This document shows positions 50,657-61,416 of a stretch of 62,733 nt of DNA, in pieces. Location: positions 1 through 62,733 of the IMG/VR virus record IMGVR_UViG_3300042154_004729. The stretch is one strand, 5' to 3'. The notes beneath the pieces were generated by a model. The model was not told the origin of the DNA. It worked only from the letters and a program-made list of their open reading frames with translations, and did no database searches. Made by a program: the position numbers and the translations under genes. This DNA is from a virus. Numbering within the stretch: the first letter of the stretch is position 1; each line of letters begins with the position of its first letter.

Positions 50657-53600
50657 TTATAGAATATCACGATCAATCTTCTTAAATTGAGGAAATGTTT
50701 TGAGTACAGTTGAAACTGGGAAATATGATCGTGTTACTTCTGTGCCTGTAACATAGACTCTTCCAATATCTTCACCCTCATCTTTACATAATATATATGT
50801 TTGATTCATCGCACCAGCTATATTAACAATATTATCTGGATTTTCTGGAAAGATAAGTTTAGCATATTTTGGTGTTGCTGCATTTAAAGATACACTTGTA
50901 CCAAGCACATAACCAGTATTTACTCCTCCAGCATAAATTTCAAAAATACCACTATTTGTAGCTGTTTCAGTAATTACAAATATGCGAGTAAGATTTGCAT
51001 CATCAATAATGAAAAAGTCATGTACTCTGCCTTGCAGACCAACATTTGTCCATACTAAAGTATTACCAGCGCTTGCACTTCCACTATTTGCGCAACCACT
51101 TGCACGATTACCAGCAAAATATAATACTCCATTGCTTGATAATAGAAATGAAATTGCACTATAATTACATGTTTGTATTTTACTTATCTTATTAGATTCT
51201 AAACCTGAACCAGCAAATGCAGCTGCTCTCGGCAGAGTTGGATTATCTAAATTGTTTATAGCTAAACGACCATTTGTATTTAATCCACCAACAAGAAGTT
51301 TGTCAGTTAGAATATCAGATTCAGGCAAACGATCAAGTAATCCTGTTGGAAGAGGAGATGTGAAAGTAAAACCTTTTCTTAATATAATGCCATCACCTGA
51401 AGCAACTGCAGCACCACCACGAGAAACACTAATATCAACAATGCCCTTTAATCGGCCTCGATATGTGTTAAGAGCTCCAATACCATCAGTCGTATTATTT
51501 TTTAATGATACAATTTTTTCTGTACTATTGCTAATAAATGCAAGTCGCGCACCATCTTCTAGAGTACTAAATAATCTAAATTGAGTTGATCGATTTGCAC
51601 CAGATGCATCTCCTAAAATAATATAACGATTTGTTGTTTTAAATGTCAATACATCAAAGTCAGATAGACCATGCGGTGGTACTTGACCATTAACAGGTGT
51701 GCGTTCAAAAATAGTACCAGATTGTGTAGGTAATGTTGCATTTAACACTCTAAATGTGCTTGTCGCATTATTTGACGATTGATCACTTAGCATTGGAACA
51801 AAGTCAGTAATTGATCCAGTTGTCAAATTACCAAATGCACCTTTGCGATTTATACCTGCACACCATATCTCATTATCTGCTTCATTTCCTGGTTTTCCAA
51901 CAATTACATAATGAGCATCATATGTACGTACTACCTTTTTAATATACCAATTATAATCGGAAAAACTTTCAGTTGATAATCCAGTTTGTGTTCTCCATGC
52001 AGCTATTGCATCATTTTCAGTTGTTGCGAGACCTCCTGCTGTTATTGCATTTGGTTTAAACCAGTTAAATCTCTTACGAATCTTTTCACCAGATTCGCTT
52101 GCTAGCAGTGTGCTTAATGCACTAGTACTTGCTTTAATTGCAGTTTTTTCTGCAGAGGTTAATGCAAAATTATACCAAAGATTTCTTCCAGGTGAATCAA
52201 ATCCTGGTCCCCAAACAAGTGGACCAGTTGTTGCCGAGGTTGGTGTTGTATTTCCTCGACCAAATTGACCTTCTGCATTACGTCCAGCACTTATATAATA
52301 GCCGCGAGTATATGGTACAGTTCCATTAAAATAATTAACTAATCCAGATGATGGATTAATATTCACATAAGCATTACCATAACCATCTTTTGTTTTGATT
52401 GTTATATTTGTATTCTCATCATCAGAACCAGCTATACCTGTTACACTATCAACCAATACTGCATTTGCTGGCCAAGAAGCTTGAAGCGGTAAAAATGCAG
52501 GCAATAATTGTCGAATTTGTGTTGTATTGCTATATGGATTAGTTGGAAAAAATGCACTATTGTAATAGCTACTAAATTCAGTAAGACCACGACTATTTGC
52601 CGCAATATCACCTCTTTTGTTTTCACCATAACCATAAATGACATCATTATGATCAGTGAAAAAGAATTGATCGGGTGTTGCAAATGTACTTTTTAGTGAT
52701 GTAACTTTTCCAAAATTAGATCCAAATGGGCTAATAGCATTTAATGTAACATCGGAGTCAATTGAACCTGAAGCAAGAGTGGCTGTTGCAACTGTTCTCC
52801 ATGCTCGACCTGCTCCACTTTTATCAACAATACTAAATGAATTTTTAGCATCGCTATAACCTGAACCATCAACTGATTGCATTAGATCATAGCAACTGCC
52901 TTCAACTCCGCCTGCTAATACACGTGTATCAACATAAAGTTTATTTGCAGCATCAGTATCATCTACAGGAGTTGCTGTTGTTAAACGATTATTAGTATAA
53001 CGAGGAATATTTGTTTTTAGTTCAAGTTTCTTCGTATCTGTATTAAATTGAAAAACATTAGTATCAGCATTAAGTCCAATTTGAGTAATACCATTTGTTA
53101 AACTTGAATTAGTTTTTGGAGTAGTGCCATTTGATTCAAAAAATGATATGCCATTGCCTTTAGTTAAACCAAATGTAGAAACCGGATCGGCCAAAAATTT
53201 TATAAGTTTAACTGTATTAGGAGAACCACTTGTTGAATTAGGTGATAATGTAGCGGATATCGGAAATGTAGGTGGAATAGGTGGAGTAACTACGTTATTA
53301 AGTAAATAAATAAGATTTAGAAATGGACTATTTGCATTAGTTGCAGTAATCGTTCCTCCATTTAAGATAAGCCAACCATAGAAGTTTGTATCATCAGGTA
53401 TATGTCCATATGCAATTCCTCCAGGTGTACCTTCAGCTTCCCATTCTTCAGCCTTTGTAGTATCAATATCAATGATTGTACCAATCGGTAATATTTCTTT
53501 TGTTGGTGTCACAGTTAATAATGCATCTTGCACGTGCAAAGCAATTTCTTCTGCAAGATTCTGATCTGTCACCCATGATATAGTTCCACCACTAGAAGTT

Positions 53601-54127
53601 AGATATGAAGTTCCACCTGGTAAAGATGGAAAATTCCATATATTATTAGTACCAAACTTAATTTGTGAATTTGCAACTTCTAAATTAACATTATTAGCAA
53701 TCCTAAAAATTCCACCTGATACTGCATAATCAAGAATTAAAGTATTAGATGTTGAAGCAGTTGGAAAACTTAAACTAAATTCATTTGCTGTTGGATTTGA
53801 TAATAGGTTAATGCCATTTTCTCCAATAAAATTGATATTACCATCAATGCCATATTTAAAATTTAACCTTTCAAGAGCAATATCTCCATTAATAAGATTA
53901 TTTTGATTTAAATCACCAGATAATGTAACGGCTGCATTAAAAACAGTAGTATTATTAAATGTTTTAGCTCCAGTAATAGATTGAGCTAAAACAACATTAA
54001 CATATTCGTCATCAATAGCAAACTCGGTAGTTTTCAATTCAGTAACAATATTATTGAATCGATCAATCCACACTTTAAAATTATCGCTATATGCGATAGG
54101 CTCAATACTGTTTAGTATATTACTCAT
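50657..54127 (-). CDS. Large fibre-like protein with RCC1-type beta-propeller repeats
   Basis: 1156 residues. The N-terminal 250 residues carry fibre-like sequence and a collar-like segment (PIGTIIDI, FYGWLILNGGTI). From about 520 to the end, repeats of the type YGYGENKRGDIA, ISAGRNAEGQFGRG, WCAGINRKGAFG, LVGGLNTNGRLA, YFAGNRASGCA and VYVTGTEV recur every 80-110 residues, the signature of RCC1/BLIP-II propellers. Such a domain would be a binding head. A CATAAATA late box lies 7 nt upstream. The likely role is adhesion. Confidence 0.75.
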   Translation of the reverse strand: MSNILNSIEPIAYSDNFKVWIDRFNNIVTELKTTEFAIDDEYVNVVLAQSITGAKTFNNTTVFNAAVTLSGDLNQNNLINGDIALERLNFKYGIDGNINFIGENGINLLSNPTANEFSLSFPTASTSNTLILDYAVSGGIFRIANNVNLEVANSQIKFGTNNIWNFPSLPGGTSYLTSSGGTISWVTDQNLAEEIALHVQDALLTVTPTKEILPIGTIIDIDTTKAEEWEAEGTPGGIAYGHIPDDTNFYGWLILNGGTITATNANSPFLNLIYLLNNVVTPPIPPTFPISATLSPNSTSGSPNTVKLIKFLADPVSTFGLTKGNGISFFESNGTTPKTNSSLTNGITQIGLNADTNVFQFNTDTKKLELKTNIPRYTNNRLTTATPVDDTDAANKLYVDTRVLAGGVEGSCYDLMQSVDGSGYSDAKNSFSIVDKSGAGRAWRTVATATLASGSIDSDVTLNAISPFGSNFGKVTSLKSTFATPDQFFFTDHNDVIYGYGENKRGDIAANSRGLTEFSSYYNSAFFPTNPYSNTTQIRQLLPAFLPLQASWPANAVLVDSVTGIAGSDDENTNITIKTKDGYGNAYVNINPSSGLVNYFNGTVPYTRGYYISAGRNAEGQFGRGNTTPTSATTGPLVWGPGFDSPGRNLWYNFALTSAEKTAIKASTSALSTLLASESGEKIRKRFNWFKPNAITAGGLATTENDAIAAWRTQTGLSTESFSDYNWYIKKVVRTYDAHYVIVGKPGNEADNEIWCAGINRKGAFGNLTTGSITDFVPMLSDQSSNNATSTFRVLNATLPTQSGTIFERTPVNGQVPPHGLSDFDVLTFKTTNRYIILGDASGANRSTQFRLFSTLEDGARLAFISNSTEKIVSLKNNTTDGIGALNTYRGRLKGIVDISVSRGGAAVASGDGIILRKGFTFTSPLPTGLLDRLPESDILTDKLLVGGLNTNGRLAINNLDNPTLPRAAAFAGSGLESNKISKIQTCNYSAISFLLSSNGVLYFAGNRASGCANSGSASAGNTLVWTNVGLQGRVHDFFIIDDANLTRIFVITETATNSGIFEIYAGGVNTGYVLGTSVSLNAATPKYAKLIFPENPDNIVNIAGAMNQTYILCKDEGEDIGRVYVTGTEVTRSYFPVSTVLKTFPQFKKIDRDIL

Positions 54128-54134
54128 ATATTGT

Positions 54135-54142
54135 TATTTATG
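54135..54142 (-). promoter_or_regulatory. Late promoter box CATAAATA
   Basis: NATAAATA box 7 nt upstream of ATG 54127, overlapping the end of the upstream 68-residue gene. Confidence 0.72.
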
Positions 54143-54344
54143 CTAGTAAAGTTTGTATTTTTTTCTCTAATTCATGCACCCGCATCTCAAGACTATCAAT
54201 TCTTTCTAATAGTTTTTTCTCATGAGTTGCACGTTTTTTTCGAGCTAATGCTGCTGCATATGCATCATTATCAACATTAATTACTGCTCCAGATCGCGGG
54301 TCTTTTGCAAGACCCGCATTGCCCTGAACTTTAACTAAACTCAT
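54138..54344 (-). CDS. Small coiled-coil protein
   Basis: 68 residues. The C-terminal half (KKLLERIDSLEMRVHELEKK) has leucines in heptad spacing and should form a coiled coil. The N-terminal half (AKDPRSGAVINVDNDAYAAA) is a segment seen in short proteins next to fibre or baseplate genes of T4-like marine phages. It overlaps the 1850-residue gene by 4 nt. It may trimerise or link fibre parts. Confidence 0.7.
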   Translation of the reverse strand: MSLVKVQGNAGLAKDPRSGAVINVDNDAYAAALARKKRATHEKKLLERIDSLEMRVHELEKKIQTLLA

Positions 54345-57300
54345 AGTGTTGCAATTGCTCTAAAGTTTCTTATTGTTGGAACGTCAATATAATCTTTTCC
54401 TCTAAATTCAATCTTAACTGCAAATTGTTTGAAATCAACATCTTCTTCGGGAAAATTAATATTGAATTTTACTTCACTATATTTAGCTCTGTCACTATTA
54501 ACAGGTATAACTGTTGGGCTTGTTGGTTTTAATTCAATCCAGTCAGATTCTGTTGGAACAGATAGAGCAAGATTATTTGAACCAATAATAACCTGATGTG
54601 TTGCAGCTAATGGTGTTGTTGATAGTGGTAATGTTACAGATGGTGCAATCAAATCATATGGTGTTTCAACATCAATCGCTGTTGTTTCATTATAATAATA
54701 ACGCCAAATGCCTTCAACATGTTGAACGTCAGTAATAATTGCAACCACATTTGCACCTACAGTTGTTCCATTAGCTACTAATCTCCAACCAGGAACAACA
54801 TTAGCATATTTCAATCCAGAATTTGGTGATTTTCTTGTGAAATATTTGTTACTAATAGAATTATTATTCTCATCAAAGAATTGTCCAAAGACTTTAATAT
54901 TTGATGATTTTGTAGGCAAATTAATATCAACTATAACATCAAGCTGATCTGCTGGTTCAGCGAGATATACTGGTTTTGAAAAATATCGGCTAGTTGCACC
55001 AGACTCTCTTATCGCATATTCTCTTGTCTCAAGACTAAGTGATTCGAGATCAATGACTGGACTAATACGACTATCAGTTGTTGTTAAAGTTGTAGACAAT
55101 CTAACATCATTTGTTGTATCAGTACCAATTGCAAAATTGCTATTAACTAGATTTTCAACTGGCTCTCCTGATTCAACACTATATGTTCTAGCGTTAGCGC
55201 CAGTATCAAGTTCAAGAATATTTGAAATTTGTGTTTTTCCACTAAGTTCAATAAACTTCTGATTAAGATTAAATGCGCCAATTCGATATTGTGGACGTTT
55301 GCCTTGGAATGTTGCGCTTCGCGCATTATCTCCGATTTGAGTAACTGTAATCTCTGGATCACTTGCGTAGCCAGTTCCGGGCTCAGTAATATTAAATCCA
55401 ACAATGGCTGTATTGATGCTATTGAATACTGGACTAACAACTGCAGTGCGACCACCAGCTGGAGCAGCTGTAACAGCCACAGTTACATTAGCTGTTTCCC
55501 AACCAATGTTTTCAAAATCACCAGTTGTGGCAAATGATGAAATATCAACTCTATGTAAACCGCTGCCAATAACAGGATTAACAGCTAGTGTTCCGCTCGT
55601 CACATTGAAGCTAGCACGATTAATCTTGAATTTAAGATCTCGGTTTTGTGATGCTGACCATGTTGTTTTATTTGCACTAGTGAAAAATACACCAACTGCA
55701 GGCTGTTCAGAAATGATTGCTCCATTAGATGTAATATCAACTGCACCTAAATCTGCAATATATGCTTTATAACCATATGAACCGCTAAAGGCAACAACTG
55801 CATATTCAACGTTTGGCTCAAGATAAATCGGATTAGCAAATTCAAAGCGAGTCATAAGTGATGAATCGTCGCTTACATTAATTTGACTGTTTGTCAAACT
55901 TGTTTCGCTGCCCGGTACAATAGTATCTGTTGGATAGCCATTAGCGACTGTCACAAGATATACCTGTACTTGAGCACTTCCTGCTGGAGGTTTCTGTGCA
56001 AATGCAAGTTCTACACTGCTTGCGAATATACCACAATCATCTTCAATTCTAAATGTTTGTGCAATCGGATCATTTTTACGTACGCAAATTCTGTTGCGTT
56101 GAACTTCTTGACGTTTTACACGTGGAACTTGTGTTGAAATTACAGTTTCACTGCTATCAATATCAAGACCATTTGATATAAAGCGTGCTTCAGCAAAACT
56201 ATCCTCTTCGTCTTTAATATTACGAGGACTATTTGTTAAGCGAAGTAATTTTTCTCCAGTTGAGAATTTAAAGTTTGAATCATTTGGTATGATAAACATA
56301 GCAACAATATTGCCATCGGCATCACTTACCAATTCAGAAGCCGTTGAATATTTCGCTAAGAGTTCTGTTTGTGATTTGCCTTCATCAACTGTCAAGTTAT
56401 AGGTTGCACTATTAAATGTAGTTGGCAATAATTTTACAAATTGTGTAACATCTTTACCATCGAAAAATGCATAGAATCGTGTATTTGGTTTTACACTTGC
56501 CACATCAACAAGAACAGATCGTGTTCTCATATATGTTGAGATCTTTACATCTTTGACATAATCACCTAAACTTTGTTCAACGTCTTCAAAAGCAAGATCA
56601 GTTTGTACTCCACTTGCTACTTGGTTTTGAATAGTAATTCTCTTTTTCTTTTTACCGAAAAGACCACCGAAAAGACCACCAAATTTATTAGAAAATTTAC
56701 CAATATCAACACCTGTTGCGCCATTAGCCTGTAAGAATTTAAGAGCAGCTTTTTTGTTTTTAACTTTCTTAGAAACACTTGATGTTGTTACCCATGAATT
56801 CCATTGTGTGCCAGTAAAACCAGCTTCATTTGCGAAATCTCGCAACACACTATCAAATCCATCATAGAGCTCAACTGATGTTTGAGCTTGTTCTGTTTTT
56901 TCAGACCAGGTATCAACTTCTGGAGTCAGATTTATAATACCAACATCAGCGCTCTGCTCATGCGGTTGTAGATCAATAAATTGACTAGCTGAAGATTGTG
57001 TCAAATAATCAACATCTGTTTCACCATATGATAAAAATGCTTTATTATTTTTAATAGTAATTCCATTTACTTTCGCATTTGGATTAAATGGTATGCTATA
57101 TCCAGTATGATACGGATAGAGTATGCCTCGTTCACTATCGATTGAGCATAAAAACTCTGGTTGAGAACTATCGCTAACATCTAGGTTTCTAAAACCATCT
57201 GTGATAAATCCATTTTTGAATTTTTCACCATCTGTGCCAAAAATACTACGTTCATTTGCATCTCTTTCTAATAGAGATAAACTTGTATAATATTCAATAG

Positions 57301-59893
57301 CGCCAATTCGTTTTTCGATATTTCCAATATCTTGCATTGTATAACGACGATTTTCAATAAATCGAACATCTACATCAGTTGCATTTGCAGTAAATTGTGG
57401 CACATAGAGTGCATATATTGCCATGCCATCATCTGGTATATTTGGCAATTTAGGATCAAGATCTGCTTGACCACTAATAACTCTTAGACTATTATCACTG
57501 TTAACAGAAATTAAATCAATACGTGGCAAATAAAAGTCAATTTGTGCAGTGATTGCACTATAAGGATCAAGACTCAAACGTAATTGGTTTGGCAAAGATC
57601 TACAATCAATACTGTCACTTAAAACGATATCACCATATGTTGGAATTTCATCAAGTGGCGCCTGTGTTGAAGTTGCAATATTCCCGACCTTATAGCTATT
57701 AACCGTATAATATTTTCCTCCTGCATTTCTAAATTCCCAATAAGTAACTTCAAGAGTCGTAGCAGTTCCACCGCCGATTTTTCTGACCTTTGCATTAACA
57801 TATACATTATCACGTTGACCATCATCAACTAAAACCCAATTTGCAGTATCAGTAATACTAATTGCATGATATACACCATCGAGTTTATAAATGTCACCTT
57901 CATCTGCTATTAAATTAACCGATTTAGTAGTTTTTAATTTTATACCAAAATCAGCTCCATCAATATTTCCAGTTTCTGTTACAATAACCGAAACTGTAGT
58001 ACCAGCTAACAATGTAGTATCAAAGACAATTCGAATGCCATTTCCATTTGGTATAATATAATAACCAGATGTTATAATTTCTCCATTCTTTGCAACGACT
58101 ATATTATTTCGACTCGCATCATATGATCTTCCTGAAGGTCCTTCTTCTGAAGGAGAAAAGTCAACAAAATTAGTATTTGTCAACAATGTGTTTGTATCAG
58201 ACAGACGGCGACTAACAACCAAATTCTCAACACTAGTAATTGCCTCATGCGGAAATTGAAAGATTGAATCGGTATTGTTAATATCATTAAGAGCAACACC
58301 ATTTGGTTTTTCGACCGTAAAACTAAATTTTCCATAGCTGGCGATGGGAACATCTGACGCTATTACTACAACATCGTTAAAGCGAGCACCATCATCTAAA
58401 ACTATATCATAGAGATATAGTTTTGCATTAATCTGATCTGCGTCTTTTATACCTTCCGGTTCAATGCCTGATATTTTTGTAGTGCCAATGTCAAGTCCCT
58501 TTGAATCATATAGTACATAACTGACATTATCATTTTCAAAAACTGGCAAACCGCTGCTGCCATTATCAATGTTTCCAGCACCATAACCATAACCATTATA
58601 TTGATTATAGCTGCTATTATAATAACCAGTATAACCCGTGACATAATTGCCATATAATGCACTCGTCGCAGCATTATATTTTGTTCTTTGACCTCGTTCA
58701 AATGTCAAATCGGTATATGTTTTTTTGGCTTTAGGAATAACTAAATTACTAGGAGCAAGAGTCTCAACTCTTTTTCCTTTTACATAAGCAACTCCAGGAG
58801 AAAGCTTTGCAACGAAATAATCAGATGCATCAGTTGAAGATATGCCTGTAAAATCAAGCACATCTTGAGGAGAGGTATAGATCGCATTATAATCTGAACC
58901 GAATAATTCTTTGAGCTCAAGCTCGAAATTCTTTACAGTATAATTACCAGATTCTTCATAAGTTCTACGAGCAAGAGTATCTTCAAGAGCAGCGCCGCTT
59001 TGATCAATGCCATTATATTGAATATAAATTTCGTTTGATCGTATATCAGCGAGCTTAATAGCATTTTCAGCAATACTTAATTCTTCTGCTGTTAAAAGTT
59101 TTAATGTTAAAACGATTTGATAACGATCTGCACCAGATTCTAAAAAGTTACTTGTATTTGATGCATTATCATTTAATGTAGAATCATCAATTGAATCAAT
59201 ATAATTCTCTTCGACCAAGAAATAAGCAAATCCGTTGAAATTATCACTAGCTGTGTCGAGTGGTCTTGCCGCATATTGTCTTTGTGAGGCAACCATGCTG
59301 CCTCTTACAAAATAAATGCCAGCATCTGCTGTTAAACCAACTGCTTTTTTATAAGCAAGAGGAGTTAGCGTATATTCATCAGTAATAAAATCACCATATG
59401 ATAGTGTTAACTCTTCGTTTGATGAAATGACATTTTCAATTGGAGTGCCTTCAATGTTTTTATAATAGATGCGATGAGTTGCTCCTTCAGTTGAATTGCT
59501 AACAGACTCAATGGCAGTAACTGATGCTTTACTAATAGCATTAGTAGAATCAGTTGTTTGTCGCGTAATTTTAAGAAGAGTTAAATCCTCTTGAAATTGA
59601 GTAAGCAGTGATTCTGTTATTTGACTATCTGTTGAAAATTCAATACAACCAATAGCTGAATCAAATGTAATTTGTCCACCGACAACTTGGCTATTAGGTT
59701 TAAATAGTCCAGATCCAAGACGATCAATCTGAGCTTGTAACATGCTCTGAGCCTGGTTAAGTTCACGTGTTTGAACATTAACTCCTGGCTTAAAAAGAAC
59801 TCGCAAATAGTTTTTATCGATGGGAGATTTCCCATTAACATCTGGAATATTTAGATCGTCAAAATAATCTTGGTTTTTGGTAGTAATTGCCAT
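54341..59893 (-). CDS. Very large baseplate/fibre-base protein (DUF4815-like N-terminus)
   Basis: 1850 residues. The N-terminus YFDDLNIPDV, KNYLRVLFKPGVNVQTRELN in parts, QSMLQAQIDRLGSGLFK matches the DUF4815-type head found on large structural proteins of marine T4-like phages. The middle part is beta-rich and includes KKKRITIQN and the tandem FGGLFGGLFGKKKK. The C-terminus has VEGIWRYYYNETT-like repeats. It probably attaches fibres to the baseplate. Its start overlaps the stop of the gene before it by one base. Confidence 0.75.
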   Translation of the reverse strand: MAITTKNQDYFDDLNIPDVNGKSPIDKNYLRVLFKPGVNVQTRELNQAQSMLQAQIDRLGSGLFKPNSQVVGGQITFDSAIGCIEFSTDSQITESLLTQFQEDLTLLKITRQTTDSTNAISKASVTAIESVSNSTEGATHRIYYKNIEGTPIENVISSNEELTLSYGDFITDEYTLTPLAYKKAVGLTADAGIYFVRGSMVASQRQYAARPLDTASDNFNGFAYFLVEENYIDSIDDSTLNDNASNTSNFLESGADRYQIVLTLKLLTAEELSIAENAIKLADIRSNEIYIQYNGIDQSGAALEDTLARRTYEESGNYTVKNFELELKELFGSDYNAIYTSPQDVLDFTGISSTDASDYFVAKLSPGVAYVKGKRVETLAPSNLVIPKAKKTYTDLTFERGQRTKYNAATSALYGNYVTGYTGYYNSSYNQYNGYGYGAGNIDNGSSGLPVFENDNVSYVLYDSKGLDIGTTKISGIEPEGIKDADQINAKLYLYDIVLDDGARFNDVVVIASDVPIASYGKFSFTVEKPNGVALNDINNTDSIFQFPHEAITSVENLVVSRRLSDTNTLLTNTNFVDFSPSEEGPSGRSYDASRNNIVVAKNGEIITSGYYIIPNGNGIRIVFDTTLLAGTTVSVIVTETGNIDGADFGIKLKTTKSVNLIADEGDIYKLDGVYHAISITDTANWVLVDDGQRDNVYVNAKVRKIGGGTATTLEVTYWEFRNAGGKYYTVNSYKVGNIATSTQAPLDEIPTYGDIVLSDSIDCRSLPNQLRLSLDPYSAITAQIDFYLPRIDLISVNSDNSLRVISGQADLDPKLPNIPDDGMAIYALYVPQFTANATDVDVRFIENRRYTMQDIGNIEKRIGAIEYYTSLSLLERDANERSIFGTDGEKFKNGFITDGFRNLDVSDSSQPEFLCSIDSERGILYPYHTGYSIPFNPNAKVNGITIKNNKAFLSYGETDVDYLTQSSASQFIDLQPHEQSADVGIINLTPEVDTWSEKTEQAQTSVELYDGFDSVLRDFANEAGFTGTQWNSWVTTSSVSKKVKNKKAALKFLQANGATGVDIGKFSNKFGGLFGGLFGKKKKRITIQNQVASGVQTDLAFEDVEQSLGDYVKDVKISTYMRTRSVLVDVASVKPNTRFYAFFDGKDVTQFVKLLPTTFNSATYNLTVDEGKSQTELLAKYSTASELVSDADGNIVAMFIIPNDSNFKFSTGEKLLRLTNSPRNIKDEEDSFAEARFISNGLDIDSSETVISTQVPRVKRQEVQRNRICVRKNDPIAQTFRIEDDCGIFASSVELAFAQKPPAGSAQVQVYLVTVANGYPTDTIVPGSETSLTNSQINVSDDSSLMTRFEFANPIYLEPNVEYAVVAFSGSYGYKAYIADLGAVDITSNGAIISEQPAVGVFFTSANKTTWSASQNRDLKFKINRASFNVTSGTLAVNPVIGSGLHRVDISSFATTGDFENIGWETANVTVAVTAAPAGGRTAVVSPVFNSINTAIVGFNITEPGTGYASDPEITVTQIGDNARSATFQGKRPQYRIGAFNLNQKFIELSGKTQISNILELDTGANARTYSVESGEPVENLVNSNFAIGTDTTNDVRLSTTLTTTDSRISPVIDLESLSLETREYAIRESGATSRYFSKPVYLAEPADQLDVIVDINLPTKSSNIKVFGQFFDENNNSISNKYFTRKSPNSGLKYANVVPGWRLVANGTTVGANVVAIITDVQHVEGIWRYYYNETTAIDVETPYDLIAPSVTLPLSTTPLAATHQVIIGSNNLALSVPTESDWIELKPTSPTVIPVNSDRAKYSEVKFNINFPEEDVDFKQFAVKIEFRGKDYIDVPTIRNFRAIATL

Positions 59894-61389
59894 TATAGTT
59901 GAATTATGATTTTGATTTCTTCGTTTTGACCTGCTTCGCGAGTAACCGCACCTCTATTATCTATAAAGAGAATTTCACCAGTTGATGTATTAAATAGTGT
60001 TGAGCTAGCGTTTAGCTCATATTGATTATCCAATAATGTCAATTCCCTATTGACGATCTCAATATCATCAGGTGCGACTATAGTTAATGACTGTGTATGG
60101 TCAATGTTAAACAATCCAGCCTGAATGCTATTATAATAATAGTAATACCATACATTGTCTTTAAACTCAACTGCACTTATTGTCGCAACTAAATAATTAC
60201 CTTGTTTAATTTTCCAACCGGTATCAACATTATTACCACTAAGAACCAATCTTTCATTAGCAGGATAACCATTTTCACTCGTAGAAAATGATTTATGAAC
60301 GCGATCAACTGTTGCATCATCCAGATTATTATTATTATTTCTCTTTGGATTTTTAATAATTGAAATTTGGCGATAAGATGTTCCGCTTGGTACAAATTGA
60401 CTATTAACAGTATCTGCTCCAACACCAATATACCAACTTGGCAATGTTGTTTCAAGCTTGCTTTCATAACCACCAATTGGGGCAATAATCGGAACAATTT
60501 GTGTTGTTGTATAACCACTTGTTGTTATGCGAGCGGTTGCAGATGACCATAGTTTATATGTTGTTCCAACTGTAATATCGGCATTCAGTGTTATTTTAGT
60601 GATTTTTCCATTTACTATTTTAAGTAAAGCAGGAACGGTCATTGTTGTTTTAGATCCATCTCGTAAACCAGTAATTTCTACATTAACTGCAGTACTGGGT
60701 CCAGTTGCTAAATTAACACCAGCATTAATAATATGAAAGCCGTGTATTAAACCGGATGAAAATGGTGTAGCTGTAACAGTCTGACCAAAATCATATGAAA
60801 CAAATGCTCCATTATTTACTGATGTATTTGCCGCTTCATAAGTTCCTATATAAAGCCAAATATAACCATCACCGCCATTAGAAATTGAATATTTATAAAG
60901 ACCCGGAACAGTTGTTGATGGAACTTCTGAAGGTGAACCAATGCGATTATAACTATTGCTTGCAAAGGTTGCATCATGATCTTTTGCGACGCATAAAAAT
61001 ACATGATTACCACTACCACCACCGAGACTGTCAAGGCGTGAAATTACAAAGCATGGAAATTGTGTTGAACTTGCATAAAAACAAGTAGGATCATATGGAT
61101 TATAAACTTTATAATCACGATCAGATTGAATGATATTATTTGGCAACATTGTAGAGACACTGCTGCCTGAAATTTTAAATAGTGCTGAAATATTTTTTCT
61201 AACTTCAGCTGCATCGCCTGGTGTGCCAGCTGGAAATGGACTAGTTGGAACTGTTTGACTTGGGTTTAATTCTGCCCAACCATCTTGTTTACCAATACCA
61301 ATATAATAATTATTGGCATTATTTGTAATGTCATCAAATAGTCTTTTTCTAGAATTGATTCTAAATTGTTCGGTTATAATCGCGGCCAT
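59893..61389 (-). CDS. Baseplate wedge protein, gp8-like of marine T4 phages
   Basis: 498 residues. AAIITEQFRINSRKRLFDD and NNYYIGIGKQDGWAE form the N-terminal signature of the family annotated as gp8-type baseplate wedge protein in T4-like cyanophages. The body is beta-rich with a repeated YYYYNS/VWYYYYN segment and ends in FNTSTGEILFIDNRGAVTR. It has a perfect late box 9 nt upstream. The equivalence with T4 gp8 is by annotation tradition and not certain. Confidence 0.65.
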   Translation of the reverse strand: MAAIITEQFRINSRKRLFDDITNNANNYYIGIGKQDGWAELNPSQTVPTSPFPAGTPGDAAEVRKNISALFKISGSSVSTMLPNNIIQSDRDYKVYNPYDPTCFYASSTQFPCFVISRLDSLGGGSGNHVFLCVAKDHDATFASNSYNRIGSPSEVPSTTVPGLYKYSISNGGDGYIWLYIGTYEAANTSVNNGAFVSYDFGQTVTATPFSSGLIHGFHIINAGVNLATGPSTAVNVEITGLRDGSKTTMTVPALLKIVNGKITKITLNADITVGTTYKLWSSATARITTSGYTTTQIVPIIAPIGGYESKLETTLPSWYIGVGADTVNSQFVPSGTSYRQISIIKNPKRNNNNNLDDATVDRVHKSFSTSENGYPANERLVLSGNNVDTGWKIKQGNYLVATISAVEFKDNVWYYYYYNSIQAGLFNIDHTQSLTIVAPDDIEIVNRELTLLDNQYELNASSTLFNTSTGEILFIDNRGAVTREAGQNEEIKIIIQL

Positions 61390-61398
61390 AGTTATTTG

Positions 61399-61406
61399 TA
61401 TTTATA
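61399..61406 (-). promoter_or_regulatory. Late promoter box TATAAATA
   Basis: Exact octamer 9 nt upstream of ATG 61389. Confidence 0.82.
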
Positions 61407-61416
61407 TTGATTTGTT

